From Rhodospirillales bacterium (GTDB lineage Bacteria; Pseudomonadota; Alphaproteobacteria; UBA9219): DNA of 6,241 nt. The DNA lies in NCBI GenBank assembly GCA_015654915.1, contig JAATFY010000129.1, positions 1-6,241 of the forward strand, written 5' to 3'. Each line of letters opens with the position of its first letter. Within the stretch, counting starts at the first letter, position 1. Below the pieces are notes generated by a model. The model was not told the origin of the DNA and did not search any database. It was given only the letters and a program-made list of their open reading frames with translations. Positions 1-5,455 of this stretch are shown in pieces. The position numbers and the translations under genes are program-made.

Positions 1-555
1 CTGACCTGCGACGCTTACGGCGTCCTGCCTCCCATCAGCAAGCTGACGACGGAACAGGCGATGTACCACTTCCTGTCGGGCTATACCGCACGAGTCGCCG
101 GCACCGAAAAAGGCGTGACCGAACCGCAAGCGACATTCTCGGCCTGCTTCGGCGCGCCGTTCATGCCGCGTCCGGCTGACGTCTACGCCAAACTGCTCGG
201 CCAGAAAATCGCGTTCCATAAAGTGAATTGCTGGCTGGTGAATACCGGCTGGAGCGGCGGCGGCGCGGGCGTGGGCCAGCGCATGCCGATCAACGTCACG
301 CGCACCCTCCTACGCGCGGCCCTGTCGGGCGAGTTGGCGAAAGCCACATTCGTCGCCGACGGCAAGTTCGGCCTGATGATCCCCGAAGCCTGCGAAGGCG
401 TACCGTCCGACATCCTTACCCCGCGTTCGCGCTGGCAGGACAAGGCGGCGTATGATGCCACGGCGCAGAAACTGGTCACCCTGTTCACCGAGAACTTCAA
501 AAAGTTCGAGAGCAAGGTGGGCCCCGAAGTCGTCAAAGCAGGCATGGGGCAGTAA
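1..555 (+). CDS. pckA: Phosphoenolpyruvate carboxykinase (ATP), C-terminal part
   Basis: This is the last 184 codons of an ATP-dependent PEP carboxykinase, the cytosolic enzyme that converts oxaloacetate and ATP to PEP, CO2 and ADP as the first committed step of gluconeogenesis. The frame is open from base 1, so the N-terminal two thirds, including the P-loop and metal ligands, lie outside the window. Seen here are the family stretches VTEPQATFSACFGAPFMPRP, CWLVNTGWSGGGAGVGQRMP and INVTRTLLRAALSG, which form the C-terminal domain with the nucleotide-contacting Arg and Thr region, followed by FGLMIPEACEGVP and the closing NFKKFE helix. The gene ends in TAA with no clear terminator; the next 60 bases lead into a GC-rich palindromic repeat. 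Identification is secure. I see no frameshift in this part. Confidence 0.96.
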   Translation: MTCDAYGVLPPISKLTTEQAMYHFLSGYTARVAGTEKGVTEPQATFSACFGAPFMPRPADVYAKLLGQKIAFHKVNCWLVNTGWSGGGAGVGQRMPINVTRTLLRAALSGELAKATFVADGKFGLMIPEACEGVPSDILTPRSRWQDKAAYDATAQKLVTLFTENFKKFESKVGPEVVKAGMGQ

Positions 556-617
556 GTTTTGTCATTCCCGCGCAAGCGTTGCTTCTTATTAAATCACTTG
601 AAATGAAGACCGCTGCG

Positions 618-655
618 TTCCCCTCCCCTTGCGGGAGGGGTTAGGGGAGGGGTAC
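618..655 (+). repeat. GC-rich palindromic repeat, left copy (inverted with 1054-1095)
   Basis: This 38 bp repeat begins TTCCCC and ends GGGGTAC. Its core is a perfect 8 bp hairpin, CCCCTCCC at 620-627 and GGGAGGGG at 633-640, with loop CTTGC, followed by a second G-rich arm, AGGGGAGGGG at 643-652. It is the reverse complement of the copy at 1054-1095 except for a 4-base GGTT present only in the right copy. Read on the minus strand, bases 641-655 form the last four codons (V-P-L-P) and the TAA stop of the DUF559 gene. No T-tract follows, so it is not a classical terminator. Confidence 0.88.
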
Positions 656-1045
656 ATGAAGGGAAATCGAAAGTTCCGCAGCACGGCTTAGTATCGCTTG
701 AATAACGCCGTCGCGGTTAGTCATTACGTCACCATTCGTAAAACGCATAATTTCGTAACCGAGCCTCTTCAAATAATTTTCACGTTCTTTGTCGCACTCG
801 AACGATGTGTCGTGCGAACTGCCGTCGACTTCGATAATCAGGTGAAGTTTCAAGCATATAAAGTCGACAATATAAGGGTGAACAGGATGCTGTCGCCGGA
901 AGCGGATATTCGTTGGCTTCGCAGCAATACGCAGTTCATGCCAGAGAGTCTGCTCGACAAAGGAAGATGCATGCCGGAGCTCCTTCGCTCGTCGTGCATC
1001 ATCGGGCGAATTTTTGTGGTCGGACAAGCGTACATAACCGGCCAT
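641..1045 (-). CDS. DUF559 family endonuclease-like protein
   Basis: This 134-residue protein belongs to the DUF559 family, small proteins with a restriction-endonuclease-like (PD-(D/E)XK, Vsr-like) fold that often occur as scattered single genes. The layout is typical: a helix with EQTLWHELR (31-39), the signature FRRQHPVHPYIVDF (49-62), then LIIEVDGSSH (69-78), and a C-terminal YLKRLGYEIMRF strand. D61, E72 and D74 are the likely metal-binding acids, with H78 nearby. I chose the ATG at 1045 because the frame upstream translates the flanking repeat (VPLPLREGLVRGG) rather than family sequence. No good Shine-Dalgarno lies close; GAGGGG in the repeat, about 13 bases upstream, is the only candidate. 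The gene sits entirely between two inverted repeats and is antisense to its neighbours. Nuclease activity and biological role are inferred from the fold family and are unproven. Confidence 0.88.
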   Translation of the reverse strand: MAGYVRLSDHKNSPDDARRAKELRHASSFVEQTLWHELRIAAKPTNIRFRRQHPVHPYIVDFICLKLHLIIEVDGSSHDTSFECDKERENYLKRLGYEIMRFTNGDVMTNRDGVIQAILSRAAELSISLHVPLP

Positions 1046-1053
1046 AAGTTTTT

Positions 1054-1095
1054 GTACCCCTCCCCTAACCAACCCCTCCCGCAAGGGGAGGGGAA
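1054..1095 (-). repeat. GC-rich palindromic repeat, right copy (inverted with 618-655)
   Basis: This 42 bp copy begins GTACCCC and ends GGGGAGGGGAA. It holds the same hairpin, with CCCCTCCC at 1073-1080 and GGGAGGGG read on the other strand. It matches the left copy base for base apart from four extra bases (AACC on the plus strand near 1069-1072). It lies just upstream of the DUF559 start codon and may carry that gene's ribosome-binding or promoter signal. Confidence 0.88.
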
Positions 1096-1171
1096 CCCGT
1101 TGGGCTCTATCGGAATGATAAATGCTCCAATAAGTCAGTAACTGAATGAAACTAAAGCCAAAACATACCCC

Positions 1172-1200
1172 TTCCCCCCTGCCCGTCCATCCGTTATACA
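1172..1200 (+). promoter_or_regulatory. Candidate guaB promoter
   Basis: A TATACA hexamer at 1195-1200 is a good -10 match. A weak -35 candidate, TTCCCC at 1172-1177, lies 17 bases upstream. Transcription would start near 1207 and give a leader of about 35 bases. The ribosome-binding site is AGGG at 1232-1235, six bases before the ATG at 1242. The -35 match is poor, so confidence is modest. Confidence 0.3.
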
Positions 1201-1241
1201 TAGCCGCCAACATTTGAAACCCAACGGGTACAGGGCAGTGT

Positions 1242-2267
1242 ATGGCGCAATTTCCTGAAGCTTTGACGTTTGACGATGTGCTGCTGGTTCCGGCGGCATC
1301 CTCTGTGCTGCCCGCCGACGTCAACACCGCCACGCGCCTGACCAAGACCATCACGCTCGGCATTCCGCTGATTTCCGCCGCCATGGATACGGTGACGGAA
1401 AGCGCGCTTGCGATTGCGCTGGCACAAGCCGGCGGCATCGGCGTCATTCACCGCAACATGAAAGAGGCCGATCAGGCCGAGGAAGTCCGCAAGGTCAAGC
1501 GCTACGAATCCGGCATGGTGGTCAACCCGATTACCATCACGCCCGATGCGCCGCTGGCCGCCGCCCTTCGCCTGATGGCGGATTTCAAAATCTCCGGTAT
1601 CCCCGTCGTCGAAAAACCGTCCGGCAAGCTTGCGGGTATACTCACCAACCGCGATGTGCGCTTCGCCAGCAACATGCAGCAGCCGGTGGCCGAGTTGATG
1701 ACGAAAGACAATCTCGTCACCGTGCGCGAAGGCGTCGATCATGCCGAGGCGAAACGCCTGCTTCACAAGCATCGCATCGAAAAACTTCTGGTCGTCGATG
1801 ATGCCTATCGTTGTATCGGCCTCATCACCGTGAAGGATATCGAAAAAGCGCGGCTGTTTCCCAACGCCTGCAAGGATGAAAAAGGCCGGTTGCGCGCGGC
1901 GGCGGCTGTCGGCACGGGCTCCGATGGGTTGAACCGCGCCACGGCTTTGATCGAAGCCGGCTGCGATGTGATCGTCGTCGATACCGCGCACGGCCATTCC
2001 GCGCGCGTGATCGAGCAAGTCAAACATGTGCGGAAACTGTCGAACGCCACACAGATCATCGCCGGAAATATCGCGACAGCCGACGCCGCCAAAGCTTTGA
2101 TGGATGTGGGCGCTGACGCGGTTAAGGGCGGCATAGGTCCCGGCTCCATCTGCACCACGCGCATCGTGGCCGGTGTGGGCGTGCCGCAACTGACCGCGAT
2201 CATGAATGTCGCCGAGGCGTGCCATAAGCAGAATGTCCCCGTCATCGGCGACGGCGGCATCCGTTAA
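1242..2267 (+). CDS. guaB: IMP dehydrogenase, N-terminal 341 residues (up to the premature stop)
   Basis: The reading frame runs from ATG 1242, preceded by AGGG at six bases, to the premature TAA. It begins with the family N-terminus FPEALTFDDVLLVPAASSV. The first barrel strands include GIPLISAAMDTVTES (40-54) and GGIGVIHRNM (64-73). A CBS-domain pair is inserted at about residues 93-205 and usually senses purine nucleotides. The barrel then resumes with VIVVDTAHGHS (243-253) and the active-site loop GIGPGSICTTR (297-307), in which Cys304 forms the covalent E-XMP intermediate. Residue 296 is Gly where the family nearly always has Val (KVGIGPGS), and residue 336 is Gly where it has Ala or Ser (ADGGIR). 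Without the last barrel strands and the flap, this fragment should not be active. Confidence 0.85.
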   Translation: MAQFPEALTFDDVLLVPAASSVLPADVNTATRLTKTITLGIPLISAAMDTVTESALAIALAQAGGIGVIHRNMKEADQAEEVRKVKRYESGMVVNPITITPDAPLAAALRLMADFKISGIPVVEKPSGKLAGILTNRDVRFASNMQQPVAELMTKDNLVTVREGVDHAEAKRLLHKHRIEKLLVVDDAYRCIGLITVKDIEKARLFPNACKDEKGRLRAAAAVGTGSDGLNRATALIEAGCDVIVVDTAHGHSARVIEQVKHVRKLSNATQIIAGNIATADAAKALMDVGADAVKGGIGPGSICTTRIVAGVGVPQLTAIMNVAEACHKQNVPVIGDGGIR

Positions 2268-2309
2268 TCCGGCGAGATCGCCAAGGCTCTGGCGGGTGGC
2301 GCGGACGCC

Positions 2310-2702
2310 GTGATGCTGGGATCGCTTTTTGCCGGCACCGACGAAGCGCCGGGCGAAGTCGTCATGTTCCAGGGACGTTCCTATAAAAGCTACCGCGGCA
2401 TGGGCAGCGTCGGCGCGATGGCCGACGGCTCCGCCGACCGTTATTTCCAGAAAGCAAGCGACGCGAACAAGCTGGTGCCGGAAGGCATCGAAGGCCGCGT
2501 TCCCTACAAGGGCGCCGTATATAAAATCATCCACCAGATGATGGGCGGCGTGCGTGCGGCGATGGGCTATACCGGTTCGGCCTCGATCGCGGATTTGCAG
2601 AAGAACGCGAAGTTCGTGCGCATCACAGGCGCCGGCCTGCGCGAAAGTCATGTGCATGACGTGCAGATCACCGCCGAAGCGCCGAATTACTCGGTGGAGT
2701 AA
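2310..2702 (+). CDS. guaB: IMP dehydrogenase, C-terminal remnant downstream of the stop
   Basis: This is the in-frame continuation of guaB after the TAA. A GTG at 2310 or ATG at 2313 could restart translation, but I see no convincing ribosome-binding site, so it is best read as the rest of the broken gene. It carries the phosphate-binding MLGSLFAGTDEAPGE, the IMP-contact segment GRSYKSYRGMGS, the flap with DRYFQ (the Arg-Tyr pair that activates water for E-XMP hydrolysis), PEGIEGRVPYKG, and the closing ESHVHDVQIT. All these stretches are well conserved, which argues that any inactivation is very recent or an artefact. It could complement the N-terminal part only if split barrel halves assemble, which I consider unlikely. 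Confidence 0.6.
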   Translation: MMLGSLFAGTDEAPGEVVMFQGRSYKSYRGMGSVGAMADGSADRYFQKASDANKLVPEGIEGRVPYKGAVYKIIHQMMGGVRAAMGYTGSASIADLQKNAKFVRITGAGLRESHVHDVQITAEAPNYSVE

Positions 2703-2765
2703 GTACCTTATAACACACTGATTTTATTATATGTTTTTAATACGCGCTTTAGTTGCAAAGGTGCG

Positions 2766-2774
2766 TGGTATAAA
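2766..2774 (+). promoter_or_regulatory. Candidate extended -10 promoter for the 172-residue protein gene
   Basis: TGGTATAAA is a strong extended -10 element (TG-n-TATAAA) in an AT-rich stretch with no good -35 at 17 bases. A start near 2781 would give a leader of about 40 bases to the ATG at 2820. The purine-rich GAAAAGAAG ahead of that ATG is a plausible weak ribosome-binding site. Confidence 0.38.
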
Positions 2775-2819
2775 TAACGTATTGAAACCAAGCGCCGATT
2801 TTGAAAAGAAGCAAATATC

Positions 2820-3338
2820 ATGACCGACACGAAAAGCATCATAGGCGCATGGACGAAGAAGGCCGTTGCGCGTGCTGCCGAGCCGATCAATCTCGAACGT
2901 TTTATCGAATTCGCGGAACTAACGGCAAAAACCGCGCTTAAACTTCCCCGCGGTGTGCTTCAAAACGATATGGAAGTTTTTTGTCCCGGCGGCGCGGTTA
3001 TTCCTCGTGAATTCCGGAATAACCCACGTGAATGGGAGAGACGCCTTCTGTTCGATGATGGGGTAACCACACCTTACCATCAAAATCTGGTCGATGTCAT
3101 AAGCGAGATCCGGACGTTCGGTTGCACACGGAAATATATCACCGAGGCAGACGCCGAACAGATTCTGACGCTTGGTGGAAAAATCGAAGCCTACCGCGAA
3201 CGGATTTTAAATCGGAGCGAGGATGAAAACGCCGATATGGGCGGAGAAATTGCCGGTGCGGAAAGCGATGCCGCTCCGCATCCTGTCCGCAGAATTGCAG
3301 GACGGGATCGCCCGAAAAGAGCCGCCCGTCCGTCCTGA
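2820..3338 (+). CDS. Hypothetical protein, 172 residues
   Basis: I do not recognise this protein. It begins MTDTKSIIGAWTKKA, has no signal peptide or membrane segment, and appears soluble and largely helical. The central part (about 25-125) looks like a folded domain, with a Cys in EVFCPGGAV, an acidic/aromatic REWERRLLFDDG segment, and FGCTRKYITEADAEQ. The last 40 or so residues change character: an acidic, Ala/Gly-rich linker (EDENADMGGEIAGAES) is followed by a basic Arg/Pro-rich tail (GRDRPKRAARPS) that could bind nucleic acid or be disordered. It follows guaB after 117 AT-rich bases with its own promoter candidate, and precedes the methyltransferase gene on the same strand. Codon use is more AT-rich than in guaB, consistent with acquired DNA. 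That it is a real gene is likely; its function is unknown. Confidence 0.65.
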   Translation: MTDTKSIIGAWTKKAVARAAEPINLERFIEFAELTAKTALKLPRGVLQNDMEVFCPGGAVIPREFRNNPREWERRLLFDDGVTTPYHQNLVDVISEIRTFGCTRKYITEADAEQILTLGGKIEAYRERILNRSEDENADMGGEIAGAESDAAPHPVRRIAGRDRPKRAARPS

Positions 3339-3360
3339 TTTATTGTGCAGTGCAGCAAGA

Positions 3361-3441
3361 ATTTGGTCTTTTTAGAATCGGGATAAAGGGGTTAAGACAC
3401 TTTTCTGCGTTCATTTTATATTTGGTCTTAAATTTCGGGAT
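3361..3441 (+). repeat. Imperfect direct repeat around the methyltransferase promoter
   Basis: ATTTGGTCTT occurs at 3361-3370 and again at 3420-3429, and each copy is followed after 7 or 5 bases by TCGGGAT (ending at 3384 and 3441). The two 22-24 base units are 59 bases apart and bracket the candidate -35, with the second unit overlapping the -10. They could be paired operator sites or a small duplication. Confidence 0.5.
3392..3422 (+). promoter_or_regulatory. Candidate promoter of the methyltransferase gene
   Basis: TTAAGA at 3392-3397 is followed by TTTATA (17-base gap, 3415-3420) or TATATT (19-base gap, 3417-3422), which together resemble a sigma-70 promoter. Transcription starting near 3429 would leave a leader of about 23 bases before the ATG at 3452, which supports that start over the upstream GTG at 3350. 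The -10 overlaps the second copy of a direct repeat. Confidence 0.35.
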
Positions 3442-3451
3442 TGTTTACGGC

Positions 3452-4243
3452 ATGCCTTCTAAAAACGCAAAAAATTTCGGTTCGAATGGCCTTTTTTATG
3501 ACTACGAATGGACACGTGACACGGTTGATCAGCATGTCGATAATCTTTTGCTGGCTCGATTTGGCAGAGTGCCACGATGTCCGGATAAACCACGGGCGGC
3601 GCTCGACATAGGCTGCAGTACGGGCTATCGAGCCAAGTTTATCGCAAAAACCGGCATATTTGATACAATATTTGCCGCCGACATCGGCGACCGCACTGAG
3701 CACATTATCGCCATAAACAATATTCTCAGAAGAGAATCCTGCGGCACATCCATTCACTTTATAGAAAAAAATGTTGTTGAACTTGCTCCCGCACTTTTTG
3801 ATAGCATGCAGGTCGATTTTGTCAGTTTCCGCAATGTAGCGCATTTTCTCTCACCGAACGATTTCCGCACGGCCCTAGTCAATATTCGAGACATAGCCGC
3901 TAAAGATGCCTTAGTATGTTTGAGCTTTGACGGCGTAACAAAAAACGACTTTGATGATTTTCTTCCCATTACGTCAGAGATGGATGACGTAGATTTTTAT
4001 ACGAACCATGCAAGCAAACAGGAGCGTGTCGCGCCCTACAGCAGATACGGCGTGGAAAGCGTGGAATCTTTTATAAATGAACTTGGTTTTGTGATTTCAA
4101 CGGACGCGGTGGATAACACCTCGGGTGGTGTACGCAACGGAGAATATCATGTGATTGCCGCCGCGCCCGGCCCGGAAACCGAAACGCCGATTCTCGCAGC
4201 CATGCGGCCCCGTTTATTCAAACGGGAGTTCGCTCCAGCCTAG
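3452..4243 (+). CDS. Class I SAM-dependent methyltransferase
   Basis: This 263-residue protein has a Rossmann-like methyltransferase core. SAM-binding motif I is ALDIGCSTGYRAKFI (50-64). The acidic residue ending strand 2 is probably D77 in FAADIGD. A later VDFVSFRNVAHFLSPNDF segment matches the strand 4 region and following helix of Methyltransf_11/25-like enzymes. The substrate cannot be read from sequence; small molecules, lipids or proteins are all possible. The frame is open back to a GTG at 3350, but those extra 34 codons read as a hydrophobic tract (FSAFILYLVLNFGIV) overlapping a promoter candidate, and a weak GGGA precedes the ATG at 3452, so I prefer the ATG. The gene is clearly AT-richer than pckA, guaB and rnd, which suggests horizontal acquisition. 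It ends convergently, 15 bases from the NDUFA9-like gene. Confidence 0.82.
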   Translation: MPSKNAKNFGSNGLFYDYEWTRDTVDQHVDNLLLARFGRVPRCPDKPRAALDIGCSTGYRAKFIAKTGIFDTIFAADIGDRTEHIIAINNILRRESCGTSIHFIEKNVVELAPALFDSMQVDFVSFRNVAHFLSPNDFRTALVNIRDIAAKDALVCLSFDGVTKNDFDDFLPITSEMDDVDFYTNHASKQERVAPYSRYGVESVESFINELGFVISTDAVDNTSGGVRNGEYHVIAAAPGPETETPILAAMRPRLFKREFAPA

Positions 4244-4258
4244 GCGGATGGAATAACT

Positions 4259-5212
4259 TTAACCGACAAGTTTTAAATCAGCCGGACGAAACCTGCCCAG
4301 ATAGGTCGGCAGGATAAGTTCCAGCGCCGTCGGCGCGATGCCGAGATCGCGCAGGGTTTTGGCGCGGCCATCGCGGATAACATTATCGGTCTTCAATAAT
4401 TCTACCTGATCGCGCGTAATCAGCGGGCGCGGCAACGGAAGCATTTCATGCAGCGCCGCATGCAGTTTGGCTATCGGCCACGGCATATTGATAAAGCGCC
4501 GATGGCGGCCGGTGACATCCATCATGGTTTCCAGCAATTCGCGGAAACTATAGACCTGCGGCCCGCCAAGCTCGAACACCGCGCCGGCCGTTTCCATTTT
4601 CTCCAGCGCGTTCTCAACCGCCTGCGCGACATCGCCGACATAGACCGGCTGGAATTTCGTCACCCCGCCGCCGATCAGCGGCAAAAATGGCAAATATTTC
4701 GCCAGCGTCGCGAACATATTGAAAAAATTGTCTTTGGGCCCGAAAACAATACTAGGCCGCAAAATCGTGGCGTTCGGAAAGAAAGCCCCGACCGCTTTCT
4801 CGCCCGCTGCCTTGCTGCGCGCATATTCGGATTTCGACGCCGCATCGGCCCCTAGCGCCGAAATATGCACAAGACGTTTCGCGCCGTGATCCTTGGCCAG
4901 ACGCGCGATCCGCGCCGCGGCTTCGACATGCACGGCTTGAAAATTATTACGTCCTCTTTCAAACAAAATGCCGGTCAGGTTGATAACCACATCCGAATTG
5001 CCGATGGCGTTGGCGACCGAACCGTCGCTGCGCACGGAACAGGATATCGGCACGATCTGGCCGATATTGCCCATCGGTTTCAGCAGCAGCGCTTTTTCCG
5101 CGTCGCGCGTCGGCACGCGGATAACAGCATTCGTCTTTGCCAGACGCCGCACGACATGCCGCCCGATAAAACCGGTGGCGCCGAAGATGGTGATCTGCCT
5201 GATGTCTGCCAC
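4259..5212 (-). CDS. Complex I NDUFA9 subunit family protein (NAD(P)-binding, atypical SDR)
   Basis: This 317-residue extended/atypical short-chain dehydrogenase-like protein resembles mitochondrial NDUFA9 and the alphaproteobacterial 'complex I NDUFA9 subunit family' proteins. In mitochondria NDUFA9 binds NADPH and stabilises complex I; the bacterial role is less certain. Seen are the dinucleotide fold FGATGFIGR (Gly11, 14 and 17), KPMGNIGQIVPI (45-56), DVVINLTGILFERG (74-87), VHISALGAD with Ser118, YARSK (Tyr130, Lys134), ILRPSIVFGPKDNFFN, and QPVYVGDVA. I chose the GTG at 5212: family proteins begin about there, GGGGA precedes it by 8 bases, and a promoter candidate lies just upstream. The frame extends to a TTG at 5257, which would add 15 non-family residues. 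It is transcribed away from tRNA-Leu and rnd. Family assignment is firm; catalytic activity is unknown. Confidence 0.9.
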   Translation of the reverse strand: MADIRQITIFGATGFIGRHVVRRLAKTNAVIRVPTRDAEKALLLKPMGNIGQIVPISCSVRSDGSVANAIGNSDVVINLTGILFERGRNNFQAVHVEAAARIARLAKDHGAKRLVHISALGADAASKSEYARSKAAGEKAVGAFFPNATILRPSIVFGPKDNFFNMFATLAKYLPFLPLIGGGVTKFQPVYVGDVAQAVENALEKMETAGAVFELGGPQVYSFRELLETMMDVTGRHRRFINMPWPIAKLHAALHEMLPLPRPLITRDQVELLKTDNVIRDGRAKTLRDLGIAPTALELILPTYLGRFRPADLKLVG

Positions 5213-5244
5213 GTTGCCGATCCCCGAAAACTTGTCCGGCAGGC

Positions 5245-5273
5245 AAGATAGGATCAAGCCATGATCACAGCAA
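5245..5273 (-). promoter_or_regulatory. Candidate promoter of the NDUFA9-like gene
   Basis: On the minus strand, TTGCTG (5273-5268) and TATCTT (5250-5245) are spaced by 17 bases. Transcription would begin near 5238, about 26 bases before the GTG at 5212. Both hexamers are imperfect. If this promoter is real, the TTG at 5257 cannot be the start codon. Confidence 0.28.
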
Positions 5274-5311
5274 GGGCCGGAGTTGCTTGACTTTTCCCCG
5301 CATCCGCCCTA

Positions 5312-5333
5312 CCAAACCGGCCTTGCGGTTTGG
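5312..5333 (+). other. Stem-loop upstream of tRNA-Leu
   Basis: CCAAACCG (5312-5319) and CGGTTTGG (5326-5333) form a perfect 8 bp stem with a 6-base loop. No T-run follows on either strand, so it is not a standard terminator. CATAAT at 5337-5342, immediately after it, resembles a -10 for the tRNA, but no -35 stands out. The hairpin may be an operator, a degraded terminator or a small repeat. Confidence 0.35.
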
Positions 5334-5368
5334 CGGCATAATGCCTAGTTTAGGCGGCTGAACCTTGG

Positions 5369-5455
5369 GCCCAGGTGGCGAAATTGGTAGACGCACTAGC
5401 TTCAGGTGCTAGCACCCGCAAGGGTATGGGAGTTCGAGTCTCTTCCTGGGCACCA
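5369..5455 (+). tRNA. tRNA-Leu, anticodon CAG
   Basis: The acceptor stem is GCCCAGG (5369-5375) paired with CCTGGGC (5445-5451), followed by discriminator A and an encoded CCA (5453-5455). The D arm contains AAATTGGTAGA. The anticodon stem CTAGC/GCTAG encloses the loop TTCAGGT, giving anticodon CAG (5403-5405), which reads CUG leucine codons. A long variable arm (CACCCGCAAGGGTAT) is the class II feature expected of tRNA-Leu. The T arm has the TTCGAGT loop, with two G-U pairs in its stem. It lies between the divergent NDUFA9-like gene and rnd, and may be co-transcribed with rnd. Confidence 0.96.

Larger units (their letters stand above)
618..1095 (-). mobile_element. Putative repeat-bounded DUF559 cassette
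   Basis: A single DUF559 nuclease-like gene is enclosed precisely by inverted copies of a palindromic repeat. One copy overlaps its stop codon and the other ends 8 bases upstream of its start. Such an arrangement suggests a small mobile or mobilised unit of about 480 bp. I found no transposase and no convincing target-site duplication outside the repeats (left flank CGCTGCG, right flank CCCGTTG), so mobility is inferred from architecture only. The inserted unit separates pckA from guaB without breaking either one. Confidence 0.5.
1242..2702 (+). pseudogene. guaB: guaB, IMP dehydrogenase, interrupted by an in-frame TAA
   Basis: IMP dehydrogenase oxidises IMP to XMP with NAD+, the rate-limiting step of GTP synthesis. 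The whole gene is present in one register: 486 sense-or-stop positions plus the final TAA, which is the normal family length. Codon 342 is TAA (2265-2267), between GDGGIR and SGEIAKAL, exactly where the family has Tyr or Phe. A single base change from a Tyr codon would explain it. Both the catalytic Cys (304) and the Arg-Tyr dyad of the mobile flap (400-401) are conserved, but they now lie on opposite sides of the stop. TAA is the ordinary stop of pckA and other genes in this window, so a reassigned code is unlikely. guaB loss makes many bacteria guanine auxotrophs, so a base-call or assembly error is a serious alternative to true inactivation. Confidence 0.88.

Noticed and set aside
560..577. 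GTCATTCCCGCGCAAGCG, similar to half of a common dispersed palindrome in proteobacteria
   Set aside because: No matching second arm is present, so it may be a remnant or chance.
620..640. Intrinsic terminator of pckA
   Set aside because: The hairpin is GC-rich but has no T-tract, and it recurs at 1054-1095 as part of the repeat pair. Repeat is the better label.
698..1141. Plus-strand reading frame over the DUF559 gene
   Set aside because: It is antisense to a clear DUF559 family gene and resembles no protein family.
1046..1447. N-terminal extension of the DUF559 frame back to 1447
   Set aside because: It translates the flanking repeat and antisense guaB sequence. DUF559 proteins begin near the ATG at 1045.
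2265..2267. TAA recoding or an alternative genetic code
   Set aside because: pckA, the end of guaB, the DUF559 gene and the NDUFA9-like gene all terminate with TAA at the expected family ends.
1194..2657. Long minus-strand reading frame of 487 codons
   Set aside because: It lies antisense to guaB in a GC-rich region, and its translation is His/Asp/Arg/Gly-rich with no family motifs. It is a shadow of the conserved guaB frame.
3350..3451. GTG start and hydrophobic N-terminus for the methyltransferase
   Set aside because: The hydrophobic stretch overlaps a promoter candidate and a direct repeat, and the Rossmann core does not need it. ATG 3452 fits better, although a membrane anchor cannot be fully excluded.
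4448..5251. Plus-strand reading frames at 4448-4855 and 4865-5251
   Set aside because: Both are antisense to the NDUFA9-like gene, Arg/His-rich, and without recognisable motifs.
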